NCBI GenBank assembly: GCA_963789215.1 | Contig: CAWBJY010000013.1 | Coordinates: forward strand, 248,001-312,000 | DNA length: 64,000 nt | Direction of reading: 5' to 3' | From: Phormidesmis sp963789215 | GTDB taxonomy: Bacteria; Cyanobacteriota; Cyanobacteriia; Phormidesmidales; Phormidesmidaceae | Shown here: piece by piece, positions 7,321 through 15,496 of the stretch | How positions within the stretch are numbered: the stretch's first letter is position 1 | Layout of the letters: each line of letters starts with the position of its first letter | Notes under the pieces: model-generated | Database searches by the model: none | What the model saw: only the letters and a program-made list of their open reading frames with translations | Told to the model about the DNA's origin: nothing | Position numbers and translations under genes: made by a program

Positions 7321-9113
7321 TCTGGCTGATTCCACTCTACGGCGTAGCTCATCACCAGCGGCGTCAGGCCAATCTCTTCAGGCTGGCGATCGCGCAGCTC
7401 AAAAAACGCAATTACTTCTTTACTCGTCGGTCTCCCCCGCTTGGCCCCTGCAGCTCCCGCCGCAATAATACAGCCGCCGCATCGACCGTTCTGCTCGCTG
7501 GCCTGCCGCCATCGATCTAGCGCCTGATTATCGCTTTGACTATCGACTTCATATTCGTTGAACAGATGCAGATGCCCCAGCGCCGTTTGTAGCAGCCCTA
7601 CTTGAAAAACTTGACCGCTGATCGGGTCGCTGCCCGCATTAAAACAAATCGCTTTAAGTCCGCCCTCCTGCCGAATTTGCTCCACTAGCTGATGAGCTTT
7701 AGGACGCGTAGTCTGAATAGTCAGTACCGGCCAGTCGGCCTTGGCGCTAGGCAGTTTATCAGGCGGCGTTAAAAAGCGTTGGTAGTAAATGCGATCGCTT
7801 TCTCTTAGCGGATCGAGCCTTTTGTTCGGATGGTTCCCGAGCATAATCAACGCGCCTTCTGGCACGCTATCGTCAATTAGAGGCGCTGTATCTTCGCCGA
7901 TAATTTCGCCTAGTGGCTCATCCAATTCCAAATCAGGCTCAGCAGTCTCTGCTAAAAACGCAGCGGATACCGCCGGAACGGTAAAAATTTTGACGCTGAC
8001 CGTCTCCGAACTGCGACCGGTCGCAGTCGAAACAGCAGCTTCCTTCGACTTTCGAGAGCTGCGCCCCTTGTGCTTAGCAGGCTTAGCCACATCCTCAGGC
8101 TCTGTTTCATTAACCTGATAAAACGGATTAGGAATGCGAAAGCGACTGCTAACCGGATTTAGCGCAAATTCTGGCGTACTAATATCGTGCTTTTTCAGAA
8201 ATCGGTGGAAAGCCTCTAGCGCCACGATCAGACTCAGGGCCTCTTCTTCTACAATTTGCGATCGCAGCCCTTCCAAAGGATGAATGCTGCCAAACTCGCA
8301 CTCGACAATGGGAGATTGATGAGCAGCACTGCCGCTCGCCGTTTGCGGTCGAATAGGAATAACGTCTTCAGCCGGGTGAAAGTTCAAAAACAGACAGTTC
8401 TGCTCTAGAAATGCCTGCTGCATACCCTTCGAAAAATCTTCGCGGTGCATTAGCTGATGGCGAAACTGCTGAAGCGACTGTAAATCTCTGTAAAACAAGA
8501 GGCCGCAGTCTATTCCGGCAATGCCCAGTATCGACAGGTACAGCGTATCAATGTCCCAGCAGTTCAGCTCAATCGCTAAAATTTCCTGCTCGCTTAAATA
8601 TTGCCAGGGCGCTTCTTTCCAGATCTGGTTGGACTTATCAATCAGCAATTCTTCAGTCGCTGGCGCAAGACTTCTACTCTGAGCCTCAGCCGCCTGTAGC
8701 TTTTCAAAAACCTGATCGATAGCAGGTAGCTCAAACGCATACTCTACGGCAATGTCCAAGTCCTGCAGAGCGCCTCTGAGGAAAAACTGAATCTCGCGGT
8801 TGCAGACAACGACTTTTCGAGGGCGAGCCGGGTTCGCATTACCCTGCGGCGACTCAATAGCCTGAAGCAAAGTTCTTACAACGGCTTCATGTCCGGTTTC
8901 TTTGGGCACTACGCTCAGGCCGCGCACAATGCCTTGGAGCGTATCTACCCACAAAATGCAGTCGCCCTGCTCGCCGTCTTTACTAGCAGTCGGATCGCGC
9001 TCGGCAATCGCTTGGGCGTAAGCCTCTAAAGACCGGCGATCGCACTCCCAGACGCTGGTTAGCCGAGGTAGCTGACCTAGGCGACGACATGTGAACGGGC
9101 TGAGTGGATGCAT
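7317..9113 (-). CDS. Conserved cyanobacterial protein of unknown function, 598 aa
   Basis: The protein starts MHPLSPFTCRRLGQLP and has two ordered-looking regions separated by a charged, Lys/Ser-rich linker (about 335-400). The N-terminal region (1-330) contains CILWVDTLQGIVRGL and RPRKVVVCNREIQFF, the latter followed by LQDLDIAVEY. The C-terminal region has ADWPVLTIQTTRPKAHQLVEQI and a small CGGC pair near residue 545. I believe related full-length proteins occur across cyanobacteria, but I cannot name a reaction. It heads a translationally coupled pair with the small membrane protein downstream. Confidence 0.7.
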   Translation of the reverse strand: MHPLSPFTCRRLGQLPRLTSVWECDRRSLEAYAQAIAERDPTASKDGEQGDCILWVDTLQGIVRGLSVVPKETGHEAVVRTLLQAIESPQGNANPARPRKVVVCNREIQFFLRGALQDLDIAVEYAFELPAIDQVFEKLQAAEAQSRSLAPATEELLIDKSNQIWKEAPWQYLSEQEILAIELNCWDIDTLYLSILGIAGIDCGLLFYRDLQSLQQFRHQLMHREDFSKGMQQAFLEQNCLFLNFHPAEDVIPIRPQTASGSAAHQSPIVECEFGSIHPLEGLRSQIVEEEALSLIVALEAFHRFLKKHDISTPEFALNPVSSRFRIPNPFYQVNETEPEDVAKPAKHKGRSSRKSKEAAVSTATGRSSETVSVKIFTVPAVSAAFLAETAEPDLELDEPLGEIIGEDTAPLIDDSVPEGALIMLGNHPNKRLDPLRESDRIYYQRFLTPPDKLPSAKADWPVLTIQTTRPKAHQLVEQIRQEGGLKAICFNAGSDPISGQVFQVGLLQTALGHLHLFNEYEVDSQSDNQALDRWRQASEQNGRCGGCIIAAGAAGAKRGRPTSKEVIAFFELRDRQPEEIGLTPLVMSYAVEWNQPE

Positions 9114-9371
9114 GGGTAGGGTGAGAGAACAGGAGCGCTCTTTAGAGTTCTAGGGCTTGTGGAATCTTTGTATCAGATCTTTTTGTGTCAGATCTTTATA
9201 GGCGTCAGCCTTAAAATTCTAGGGTTTCTAGGGCCTTTATGAGCATTAACCTTTTTAGGCATTGAGTTATTAAGCCTGATGGGCATTCAACTTGTGGGCA
9301 CTCATGGGCACTTATATAGAAGAAGACCCATGCGCTAGACTAGAACCAACCTTATCAACCACTTTACTTCT

Positions 9372-9776
9372 ATGACTCAAGCCATTTCTTCTACCGACGT
9401 TCAGACGCCTGAAGCGGCTGCCGAAGCCGTTCGAGCAAATGGCGATCGCGGCATTCTAATGTCAGAGACCGCGCTGACTCACGTCATGGCTCTGCGAGAC
9501 AAGCAGGGAAGTGACTTATGCTTGCGCGTAGGCGTTCGTCAAGGCGGCTGTTCTGGCATGTCTTACATGATGGACTTTGAAGATATCAGCAACGTAGGCG
9601 AGCATGACGAGGTATACGACTACGACGGCTTTAAGGTTGTGTGCGATCGCAAAAGCCTGCTATATCTATACGGCCTTATGCTCGACTACAGCGACGCACT
9701 CATCGGCGGTGGGTTTCAGTTTACCAATCCCAACGCCAGCCAAACCTGCGGCTGCGGCAAGTCATTTGGCACATAG
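9372..9776 (+). CDS. sufA: SufA/IscA-type iron-sulfur cluster assembly protein
   Basis: This 134-residue A-type carrier has the HesB/IscA fold signature. Its three conserved cysteines are Cys60 (RQGGCSGMSY) and Cys126 and Cys128 (SQTCGCGKSF), the cluster or iron ligands. Such proteins receive Fe-S clusters from the SUF scaffold and pass them to client enzymes. Cyanobacterial homologues (Synechocystis slr1417 type) carry an N-terminal extension of about 25 residues, as here. The TPR gene follows 67 bases downstream on the same strand, an association I recall in other cyanobacteria. Assignment to SufA rather than IscA is by lineage. Confidence 0.9.
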   Translation: MTQAISSTDVQTPEAAAEAVRANGDRGILMSETALTHVMALRDKQGSDLCLRVGVRQGGCSGMSYMMDFEDISNVGEHDEVYDYDGFKVVCDRKSLLYLYGLMLDYSDALIGGGFQFTNPNASQTCGCGKSFGT

Positions 9777-9843
9777 GGAATAGGGCCAACCCCTAATCCT
9801 GGCAAAACAGTGTCCGCTTATCGTTTATCGCACATCCATTCAC

Positions 9844-10272
9844 ATGCAGACTTTAGAAACTCGGTTCGAAGAGGGGATCGCCCGCTACAAGGATGGGACA
9901 GATGCGGCAGAGCTGCTTCCTACCTTTAAAGAGATCTGCCAGCAAGCGCCCAAAAACAGCGCGGCGCAAACCTGCCTCTCTTGGCTTTACCTACTAGCGG
10001 ATAAGCCCAACGCTGCTTTTAAAGCGGCTCAGCGAGCAGTAAAGCTGGCCCCGCGCGATCCTCAAGCTCGGGTAAACTTGGCCATCGCTATGCTAGAAAC
10101 CGGCAAAAGTGGCGTACGCGAGCAGGTCGATCAAGTGGGACAAGTCTTGTTTGCAGTAGATGAACTTAAAGCTGAAATTCAAGAAAACTTTGAAGAAGGA
10201 TTAAGAAGACGCCCAGACTGGAAGAGTCTGAAGCGAATTCAAGCTTGGCTGTTCGAAGGCCAAACTGACTGA
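9844..10272 (+). CDS. Short TPR-repeat protein
   Basis: The 142-residue protein contains at least two tetratricopeptide units (about 20-90), including AAQTCLSWLYLLADKPNAAFKAAQRAVKLAP and ARVNLAIAMLETG (shown in pieces), with the typical A-P turn. The last third is an amphipathic helix ending in LFEGQTD. It is likely a protein-protein adaptor. It sits 67 bases after the sufA-like gene on the same strand and is followed by a strong terminator at 10369-10403, consistent with a two-gene unit. A role in cluster transfer is possible but not shown. Confidence 0.82.
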   Translation: MQTLETRFEEGIARYKDGTDAAELLPTFKEICQQAPKNSAAQTCLSWLYLLADKPNAAFKAAQRAVKLAPRDPQARVNLAIAMLETGKSGVREQVDQVGQVLFAVDELKAEIQENFEEGLRRRPDWKSLKRIQAWLFEGQTD

Positions 10273-10624
10273 AGCACAAGGATTTCAGCTAGTCTATAGC
10301 TGAAAATTGCTGAGAATTGCTTAACCCAGCTTCATGAAGTATTAAATCATAAACTCATTCGACAGAAGCGGGGATCGGCCTAAAAAGCGATCCCCGTTTT
10401 TTTCGTTTAGGGCTTTTGCAGTGCGGGTTCTAAGCTTTTGAGAGCCTTTTTTCTTTATTGAGAGAAATAACGCAGAGGGCCGTAAACGCCTAGTAGATAA
10501 CTTAACGAGCGATCCCCGGTGCGACTGATAAGCTTAGATGAAGAACGCAATAAGCCTGACTTAACAGTCGCTTTATTCGCAGTTAATCCCTTGAACACTC
10601 GACTAAACTTTAGGAGCCGCCACC
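10273..10624. other. 352-base gap: terminator and 5' region of the next gene
   Basis: I see no coding region. A near-perfect 10-bp duplication (GCTGAAAATT/GCTGAGAATT) lies near 10299-10318, a strong terminator at 10369-10403, and the presumed promoter and AGGAG ribosome-binding site of the 64-residue gene at its right end. Confidence 0.6.
10369..10403 (+). terminator. Rho-independent terminator
   Basis: A 9-bp GC-rich stem, CGGGGATCG at 10369-10377 and CGATCCCCG at 10388-10396, is followed by seven T residues. It ends the sufA-TPR unit. Confidence 0.93.
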
Positions 10625-10819
10625 ATGAACCTTAAAACTGTTGCGCTAAAGCCCGAAACTCGCAATCACAAAGGCTTTTTTGTCCAAGACGCCGACTACA
10701 CCTTCGTCGAAATTGATAAGTCTGGCTGGGCGCTCATCTGCGTAGACGACGCCGTTTGTCACTATGTTGATCCCGACAATCTGTTGGCTTCTGGCATCGA
10801 CGGCAACCAAGCCATGTAG
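10625..10819 (+). CDS. Small conserved-looking protein, unknown
   Basis: This 64-residue soluble protein (MNLKTVALKPETRNHKGFF at the start) has Cys at 39 and 45 (ALICVDDAVCHYVD). Composition is normal and non-repetitive, with an acidic C-terminal half. A good AGGAG ribosome-binding site lies just upstream of the ATG, supporting the start. It stands alone between a terminator and a hairpin. I recall similar short proteins in cyanobacteria but no function. Confidence 0.72.
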   Translation: MNLKTVALKPETRNHKGFFVQDADYTFVEIDKSGWALICVDDAVCHYVDPDNLLASGIDGNQAM

Positions 10820-10894
10820 GCTCTACATCCCTGATGTCTCTTGATGCCTCAAGGCAGACAAAAGGGCGTGATTGAATGGAATATAACTTGATAA

Positions 10895-10922
10895 ATGGCT
10901 GCTTCTCCGATGAGGCAGCCAT
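10895..10922 (+). terminator. Terminator-like hairpin
   Basis: An 8-bp perfect stem, ATGGCTGC at 10895-10902 and GCAGCCAT at 10915-10922, is followed by CTTTA. The T-run is short, so termination is likely but not certain. Confidence 0.6.
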
Positions 10923-11000
10923 CTTTATGTGAGGTGTTCTTACAAGCTGGTTTTTATGTCGCCAGTTGCTTAAGCTGATGGTTTATTACGTTATCTATTT

Positions 11001-11255
11001 ATGAAAGAGCGCTTGTTTAACGGGTTGAATACCGCGCTGATGCTCAACCTATTTTTTGTATTGTTTTGCTTTGCTTGGTTTGCGATCGCCCTCATTGGTC
11101 GCTCAACCAACGTCAACTTGGGCTTCGATACCTGGTATAGCCTCTGGGATCCGGTTATTATGCCTGCCATTGGAATTTTGATGGCGGGTGCGCTAGTCAG
11201 CGGTATTTCTAGCTGGGTGCGCAATAAGTTCCTAAAGGGAACGGAAGCCTCTTAG
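11001..11255 (+). CDS. Small two-helix membrane protein, unknown
   Basis: This 84-residue protein has two hydrophobic segments (about 12-33, LMLNLFFVLFCFAWFAIALIG in pieces; about 49-68, VIMPAIGILMAGALVSG) joined by a polar loop with FDTWYSLWDPV, and a basic C-terminus. It resembles small integral membrane proteins conserved across cyanobacteria without a known role. It is convergent with yvcK, whose stop is 34 bases away. Confidence 0.72.
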   Translation: MKERLFNGLNTALMLNLFFVLFCFAWFAIALIGRSTNVNLGFDTWYSLWDPVIMPAIGILMAGALVSGISSWVRNKFLKGTEAS

Positions 11256-11289
11256 CACTCAGCGGAAAGCATACGTAGGTGCGAAAAGC

Positions 11290-12618
11290 CTACCAGCTCC
11301 CTCTTGTTCGCTCGTACCACTTCACAAGTACGCTTGCCAGCCGTTTGGGATCGTGGCGAACGGTAGTATTACTTTCGCTCATAACATTAGCAATAACGAT
11401 CCGCCTACCCGATTCGACGACGGTTTGGCGATCGAGCAGCACTGGCGTAGAGCCTTCTTTGTAATAGCGAGCGATCGCGGCTTCTGACGGCAGCTTTTTC
11501 TGAATGAGCACAGCGTCAAATAAATACTTGCCGCAGGCCCTATCGATCGCCTGAATATGTTCGGCAACGCCGTAGCCCTGAGTCTCGCCCGGCTCGGTCA
11601 TAATATTGCAGATGTAAATGCGCGGTACTTTTCGAGCCGCGATCGCCTCAACCAGTTCTGGCACCAGAAGATTTGGAATAATGCTGGTATAGAGACTGCC
11701 CGGCCCCATAATAATATAGTCGGCCCCTTCAATAGCTTCAACGGCCTGTGGCAGAGCCGGTGGATCTACCGGAACGCAGCCGATTTTAGAGATAGCGCCT
11801 TTAGCCTTGGTGATGTTCGACTCACCTTCAATATATCGACCATCTTCTAGGCTAGCCCACAAACTCACGTCGCTCAGCGTGGACGGCAGCACGCGTCCGC
11901 GAATGGCCAACACCTGAGAGCTAGCAGCGATCGCCTGCTCCCAGTCTCCGGTAATCTCATTCATTGCCGACAAAAATAAATTGCCAAAGCTGTGGCCGCT
12001 AAGGCCCGTGCCAGACTCAAACCGATACTGAAATAGCTCCGTCAGCAATTTCTCCTCATCAGCTAGCGCCGTCAGGCAATTGCGAATATCCCCCGGCGGA
12101 ATGCCCCCCATCTCTCGCCTAAGCCGCCCCGAGGAACCGCCATCGTCAGCAACCGTGACAATAGCCGTAATGTTCGCGCTGTAATGCTTCAGGCCGCGCA
12201 GCAATGTCGATAAACCCGTACCCCCACCAATTACAACGATGCGAGGGCCTTTGCGCAGACGGCGGTGAGTTGCGATCGCATCCCACAAATTATCCTCACT
12301 ATTGGCCGGTAGCAAAACTTCGGTAATCGCGCCTAGCGTGCGAGACTGCGCCCAAACAATCAGCAGTAAGCCACCGCCAATTGCAAGCGGGCCGCTGACG
12401 TAGTTAGGCACTAGCCGAGTCACTAAATTCAGCAAGCTACCGACAAACTTAACCGTATAAAAAACGGGCGTTAGCTTTAGCCAGACCAGCGTACCTAAAA
12501 TGAGCGAAACAATGCCAAACGTGCTTAGCAGCAGCCAGCGTTTGACAAAGAGTCCTGGCGTTAACCACCGCAGCCAGCGAGGGGGTTTAGCATATAACCT
12601 TTTACGATTTCGGCGCAT
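11290..12618 (-). CDS. yvcK: YvcK/CofD-like protein (gluconeogenesis factor family)
   Basis: YvcK proteins bind UDP-sugars such as UDP-GlcNAc and are needed for normal growth and cell wall balance on gluconeogenic carbon sources. The core has the family glycine loop IVVIGGGTGLSTLLRGLK, then VTVADDGGSSGRLRRE, GDIRNCLTAL and GPGSLYTSIIPNLL (given in short pieces). Cyanobacterial members carry N-terminal membrane helices, seen here as two hydrophobic stretches before the core. I choose the ATG at 12618 over a TTG at 12669; both are in frame. The gene is divergent from mlaF, with about 200 bases between. Confidence 0.93.
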   Translation of the reverse strand: MRRNRKRLYAKPPRWLRWLTPGLFVKRWLLLSTFGIVSLILGTLVWLKLTPVFYTVKFVGSLLNLVTRLVPNYVSGPLAIGGGLLLIVWAQSRTLGAITEVLLPANSEDNLWDAIATHRRLRKGPRIVVIGGGTGLSTLLRGLKHYSANITAIVTVADDGGSSGRLRREMGGIPPGDIRNCLTALADEEKLLTELFQYRFESGTGLSGHSFGNLFLSAMNEITGDWEQAIAASSQVLAIRGRVLPSTLSDVSLWASLEDGRYIEGESNITKAKGAISKIGCVPVDPPALPQAVEAIEGADYIIMGPGSLYTSIIPNLLVPELVEAIAARKVPRIYICNIMTEPGETQGYGVAEHIQAIDRACGKYLFDAVLIQKKLPSEAAIARYYKEGSTPVLLDRQTVVESGRRIVIANVMSESNTTVRHDPKRLASVLVKWYERTRGSW

Positions 12619-12708
12619 GACGGTGGCTATTCTGTGAGCGTATCGCTCCAGGGGCACAACTAGAGACAAACTAGAGTTAGGACAGAGCCTCTACTGTGGA
12701 AGCTCGCA

Positions 12709-12742
12709 GTTCAACTAGGATATAGGTTCAACTAGGATATAG
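12709..12742. repeat. 17-bp tandem duplication
   Basis: Two perfect 17-bp copies (GTTCAACTAGGATATAG) sit in the divergent promoter region between yvcK and the MlaF-like gene. Confidence 0.92.
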
Positions 12743-12819
12743 AGAGATCGCTAAATAGAAATCTACGATATACAGCAGTACATATAGAACACACCCCAAT
12801 AGAGGACTAGCACCATCTG

Positions 12820-13671
12820 ATGTTCAATTTCGATCCATTACAAGCCGAGGATGTAGCAGAAGCTCGCGAAGCCGCCGAATCACCTTGTGAGAGCGATGAG
12901 CCGCTGGTGATGCTAAAGGGAATCTCTAAGCAATTTGGTGAAAACTGCGTACTTGACCACATCGACTTTACCCTCAATCCGGGGGAGGCGATCGCCATCA
13001 TTGGCCCATCGGGAACCGGTAAGTCTACTATTTTGCGAATTATCGCTGGACTCCTCGCGCCAGACGAAGGTGAAATTTGGGTTGCAGGCCAAAAGCGAAT
13101 CGGCCTAATCGAAGACTCGCCCGATCCGTTAGGCGTCGGCATGGTTTTCCAGCAAGCGGCGCTGTTCGACTCGCTAACGGTAGCCGAAAACGTAGGCTTC
13201 TTGCTTTACCAGCACTCCAATTTGAAGTCTCGAGAGATTCGCAAGCTCGTCTCTAAAGCGCTAGCAATGGTCGGATTACCCGACATCACCGATCAGTATC
13301 CCGCAGAGTTATCGGGTGGTATGCGTAAGCGAGTGAGCTTTGCTAGAGCCGTCATGTCTAATCCTTACAAACCAACCGACAGCCCCAGCCTTTTGCTATA
13401 CGACGAGCCAACCGCCGGACTCGATCCAATTGCTTCGACCGTTATTGAAGATCTCATTCGAGAGATTCACACTGGCAAAGCTTGTAGCTCTTATTTGATA
13501 GTGACTCATCAAGAAAGCACCATCAGGCGTACCGCAGACCGCGTGGTCTTTTTGCATGGCGGTCGAGTTCAATGGGTGGGCAGTGTCGCCGATATTGACT
13601 CAACAGATAATCCATTTGTTCGACAGTTCTTTAGCGCTAAGATCGACGGCCCTATTCACGCTACGGGCTAG
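12820..13671 (+). CDS. MlaF/TGD3-like lipid transporter ATPase
   Basis: This 283-residue ABC ATPase has the complete nucleotide-binding set: Walker A GPSGTGKST, the Q-loop FQQAALFDSL, the signature LSGGMRKR, Walker B LLYDEPTAGLD and the switch His in VTHQ. The FDSLTVAENVGF segment is typical of Mla/MCE-linked ATPases. It is followed by an MCE-domain gene, so the pair matches cyanobacterial homologues of chloroplast TGD3 and TGD2, which move lipids between envelope membranes. The permease (MlaE/TGD1) is not in this window. An insert NPYKPTDSPS precedes Walker B. Confidence 0.92.
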   Translation: MFNFDPLQAEDVAEAREAAESPCESDEPLVMLKGISKQFGENCVLDHIDFTLNPGEAIAIIGPSGTGKSTILRIIAGLLAPDEGEIWVAGQKRIGLIEDSPDPLGVGMVFQQAALFDSLTVAENVGFLLYQHSNLKSREIRKLVSKALAMVGLPDITDQYPAELSGGMRKRVSFARAVMSNPYKPTDSPSLLLYDEPTAGLDPIASTVIEDLIREIHTGKACSSYLIVTHQESTIRRTADRVVFLHGGRVQWVGSVADIDSTDNPFVRQFFSAKIDGPIHATG

Positions 13672-13883
13672 CGAGCACAAAACTATCCAGGCGTTTTGAA
13701 GTTAATTTTGCTCAGTCGCCAAACCGAATAGTTTAGACTGAACAGATAACGCCAATGTCTTAACTGTCTATACGCACTGGTCTGTTTAGGCCGATTTACT
13801 GGGTCAGCGTTGATCTAATCGCGTAGAATGGCGCCAGCAGGCAGCGTCGCAAATAGACGTGGACTAATCAACTTAAGGAATTC

Positions 13884-15221
13884 ATGCGGGCACGAACAAT
13901 TCGAGAAGGTTCTGTGGGGCTGCTGATCTTATTGGGGATCGGTCTGTTTGGTGGGTTGGTGCTTTGGCTACGGGGCTTTAATCCAACTAACCGGCCCTAC
14001 GAACTGACCGCCGAGTTTGAAGACACCATGGGCGTACAGCTTGGGACAGCTGTGATGTATCGAGGGGTGCCCGTAGGCCGAGTAGTGTCTCTAACGCCGC
14101 GATCTAACCAGGTAGAGGTAGGGCTAGAAATTACCCAGAAAGATTTGCGTATCCCCAGTGAAGTGCTAGTCGAAACGGTAGAGTCAGGTCTCATTGGCGA
14201 GATGTCGATCGAGATTACGCCTTTGGCTCAGTTAGATGTGAGCAGCCTTGATATGAGCGCCACAGGAAAAGACTGTAACAGCAGCTTGATCTTATGCGAC
14301 GGCGATCGCCTAGTTGGAGTGACTGGCCCTAGCTACGAAGCGCTATTGCGATCTGCGGGTGAAGTGGCCGATTTACTAGCCGATCCTGAGCTAATCGCCC
14401 AGTTAAAAGCAACGTTGGACAATGTGTCTACAACGACTCAAGATGCGAGCGTACTCGCTCAAGAAGCAATTGGCCTAACTAGAGCAGTCAGAGAGCAAGT
14501 TGTGCCACTCTCGGCGGCGGCTCAAGCTACTACGGTAACCGCAACACAGGCCGCCAATCAGGTAGGCGCAGCAGCAGAGCAGTTTTCACTCACAGCTTCT
14601 GACATTAACGGTTTAATTGGAGAAAATCGCGGCATTTTAGTAGATACATTGGGTAATTTGCAGGCGTCTAGCTTGCAGCTACGGGCCACAGCAGATGCCA
14701 TTGGGCCTACTTTTCAAAGTGGCGAGCTAGTCCGCTCTTTAGAGACGCTCGTCGGCAATGCGTCAGCGGCATCAGCAGATTTGCAAGCAGTAACATCTTC
14801 ACTCAACACACCCGCCAACTTGGTGCTTATCCAGCAGACGCTAGAATCGGCTCGCGACGCGCTCTCTAGTGCTCAAAAGGTCATGGCCGATGTGGATGAG
14901 ATTACGGGCGATCCAGCGGTGCGCAACCAGCTACGCGAGCTAATCAATGGGTTAGGGGCGTTGGTATCTTCTACCCAGACGCTAGAGCGGGAGTCTGAAA
15001 TGGCTCGGGTACTAGCGCCTTTAGGCGTACAGGCAGATAGCTCTATCGATGGCCAAAGCAACCGTCCGCTTGGGGGGCAAACGGCTACGAGTACAGGGTT
15101 AAGTTCACGCGCATCGCAGTCAAAAGTAGGTCGTATGCTCGCAGAGGATCCTCAAATCGAGCAGCTCAACCAGCGCCCACAGCTAGTATTTGATGGGGAA
15201 AAATACATTCTGCGGCCCTAG
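13884..15221 (+). CDS. MlaD/MCE-domain protein, TGD2-like
   Basis: This 445-residue protein has an N-terminal signal anchor (about 10-28, GLLILLGIGLFGGLVLWL) followed by the MCE domain (about 38-115), including GVQLGTAVMYRGVPVGRV and IGEMSIEITP. After a short Cys-containing stretch (DCNSSLILCDGD), residues 150-370 form a long alpha-helical, Ala/Thr/Gln-rich coiled region, as in MCE proteins that oligomerise into tubes. The C-terminus ends in QLVFDGEKYILRP. It follows the ATPase gene and an AAGGA ribosome-binding site supports the ATG at 13884. It is predicted to bridge the periplasm or bind lipids. Confidence 0.92.
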   Translation: MRARTIREGSVGLLILLGIGLFGGLVLWLRGFNPTNRPYELTAEFEDTMGVQLGTAVMYRGVPVGRVVSLTPRSNQVEVGLEITQKDLRIPSEVLVETVESGLIGEMSIEITPLAQLDVSSLDMSATGKDCNSSLILCDGDRLVGVTGPSYEALLRSAGEVADLLADPELIAQLKATLDNVSTTTQDASVLAQEAIGLTRAVREQVVPLSAAAQATTVTATQAANQVGAAAEQFSLTASDINGLIGENRGILVDTLGNLQASSLQLRATADAIGPTFQSGELVRSLETLVGNASAASADLQAVTSSLNTPANLVLIQQTLESARDALSSAQKVMADVDEITGDPAVRNQLRELINGLGALVSSTQTLERESEMARVLAPLGVQADSSIDGQSNRPLGGQTATSTGLSSRASQSKVGRMLAEDPQIEQLNQRPQLVFDGEKYILRP

Positions 15222-15496
15222 CATCCAATCAGCAGAATGAGGGCTAGTAAGTCTTTTAAGCAGACTCTTTTACACTACCTTTAGCATTATCTTTCGGCAC
15301 TATATAAGAACCGTTGCTTTGTGATATCGGTACTGTTAGAAGCCGTTGCTTTGTGATAGTAAGGAAAGTAAGATATGGCGAACGTCTTGATGCATTCAAA
15401 CAATTGCTATAGCGCAGTCATATTATCTTTTGCGGGAACCTTTAGGGCACCGTTGTCAAGTTTTCTCTATCTTGTCTGTGCAAGGTACGTTTTAGG

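Noticed and set aside
11557..11850. 97-codon plus-strand frame within yvcK
   Set aside because: It is the antisense shadow of a well-supported gene.
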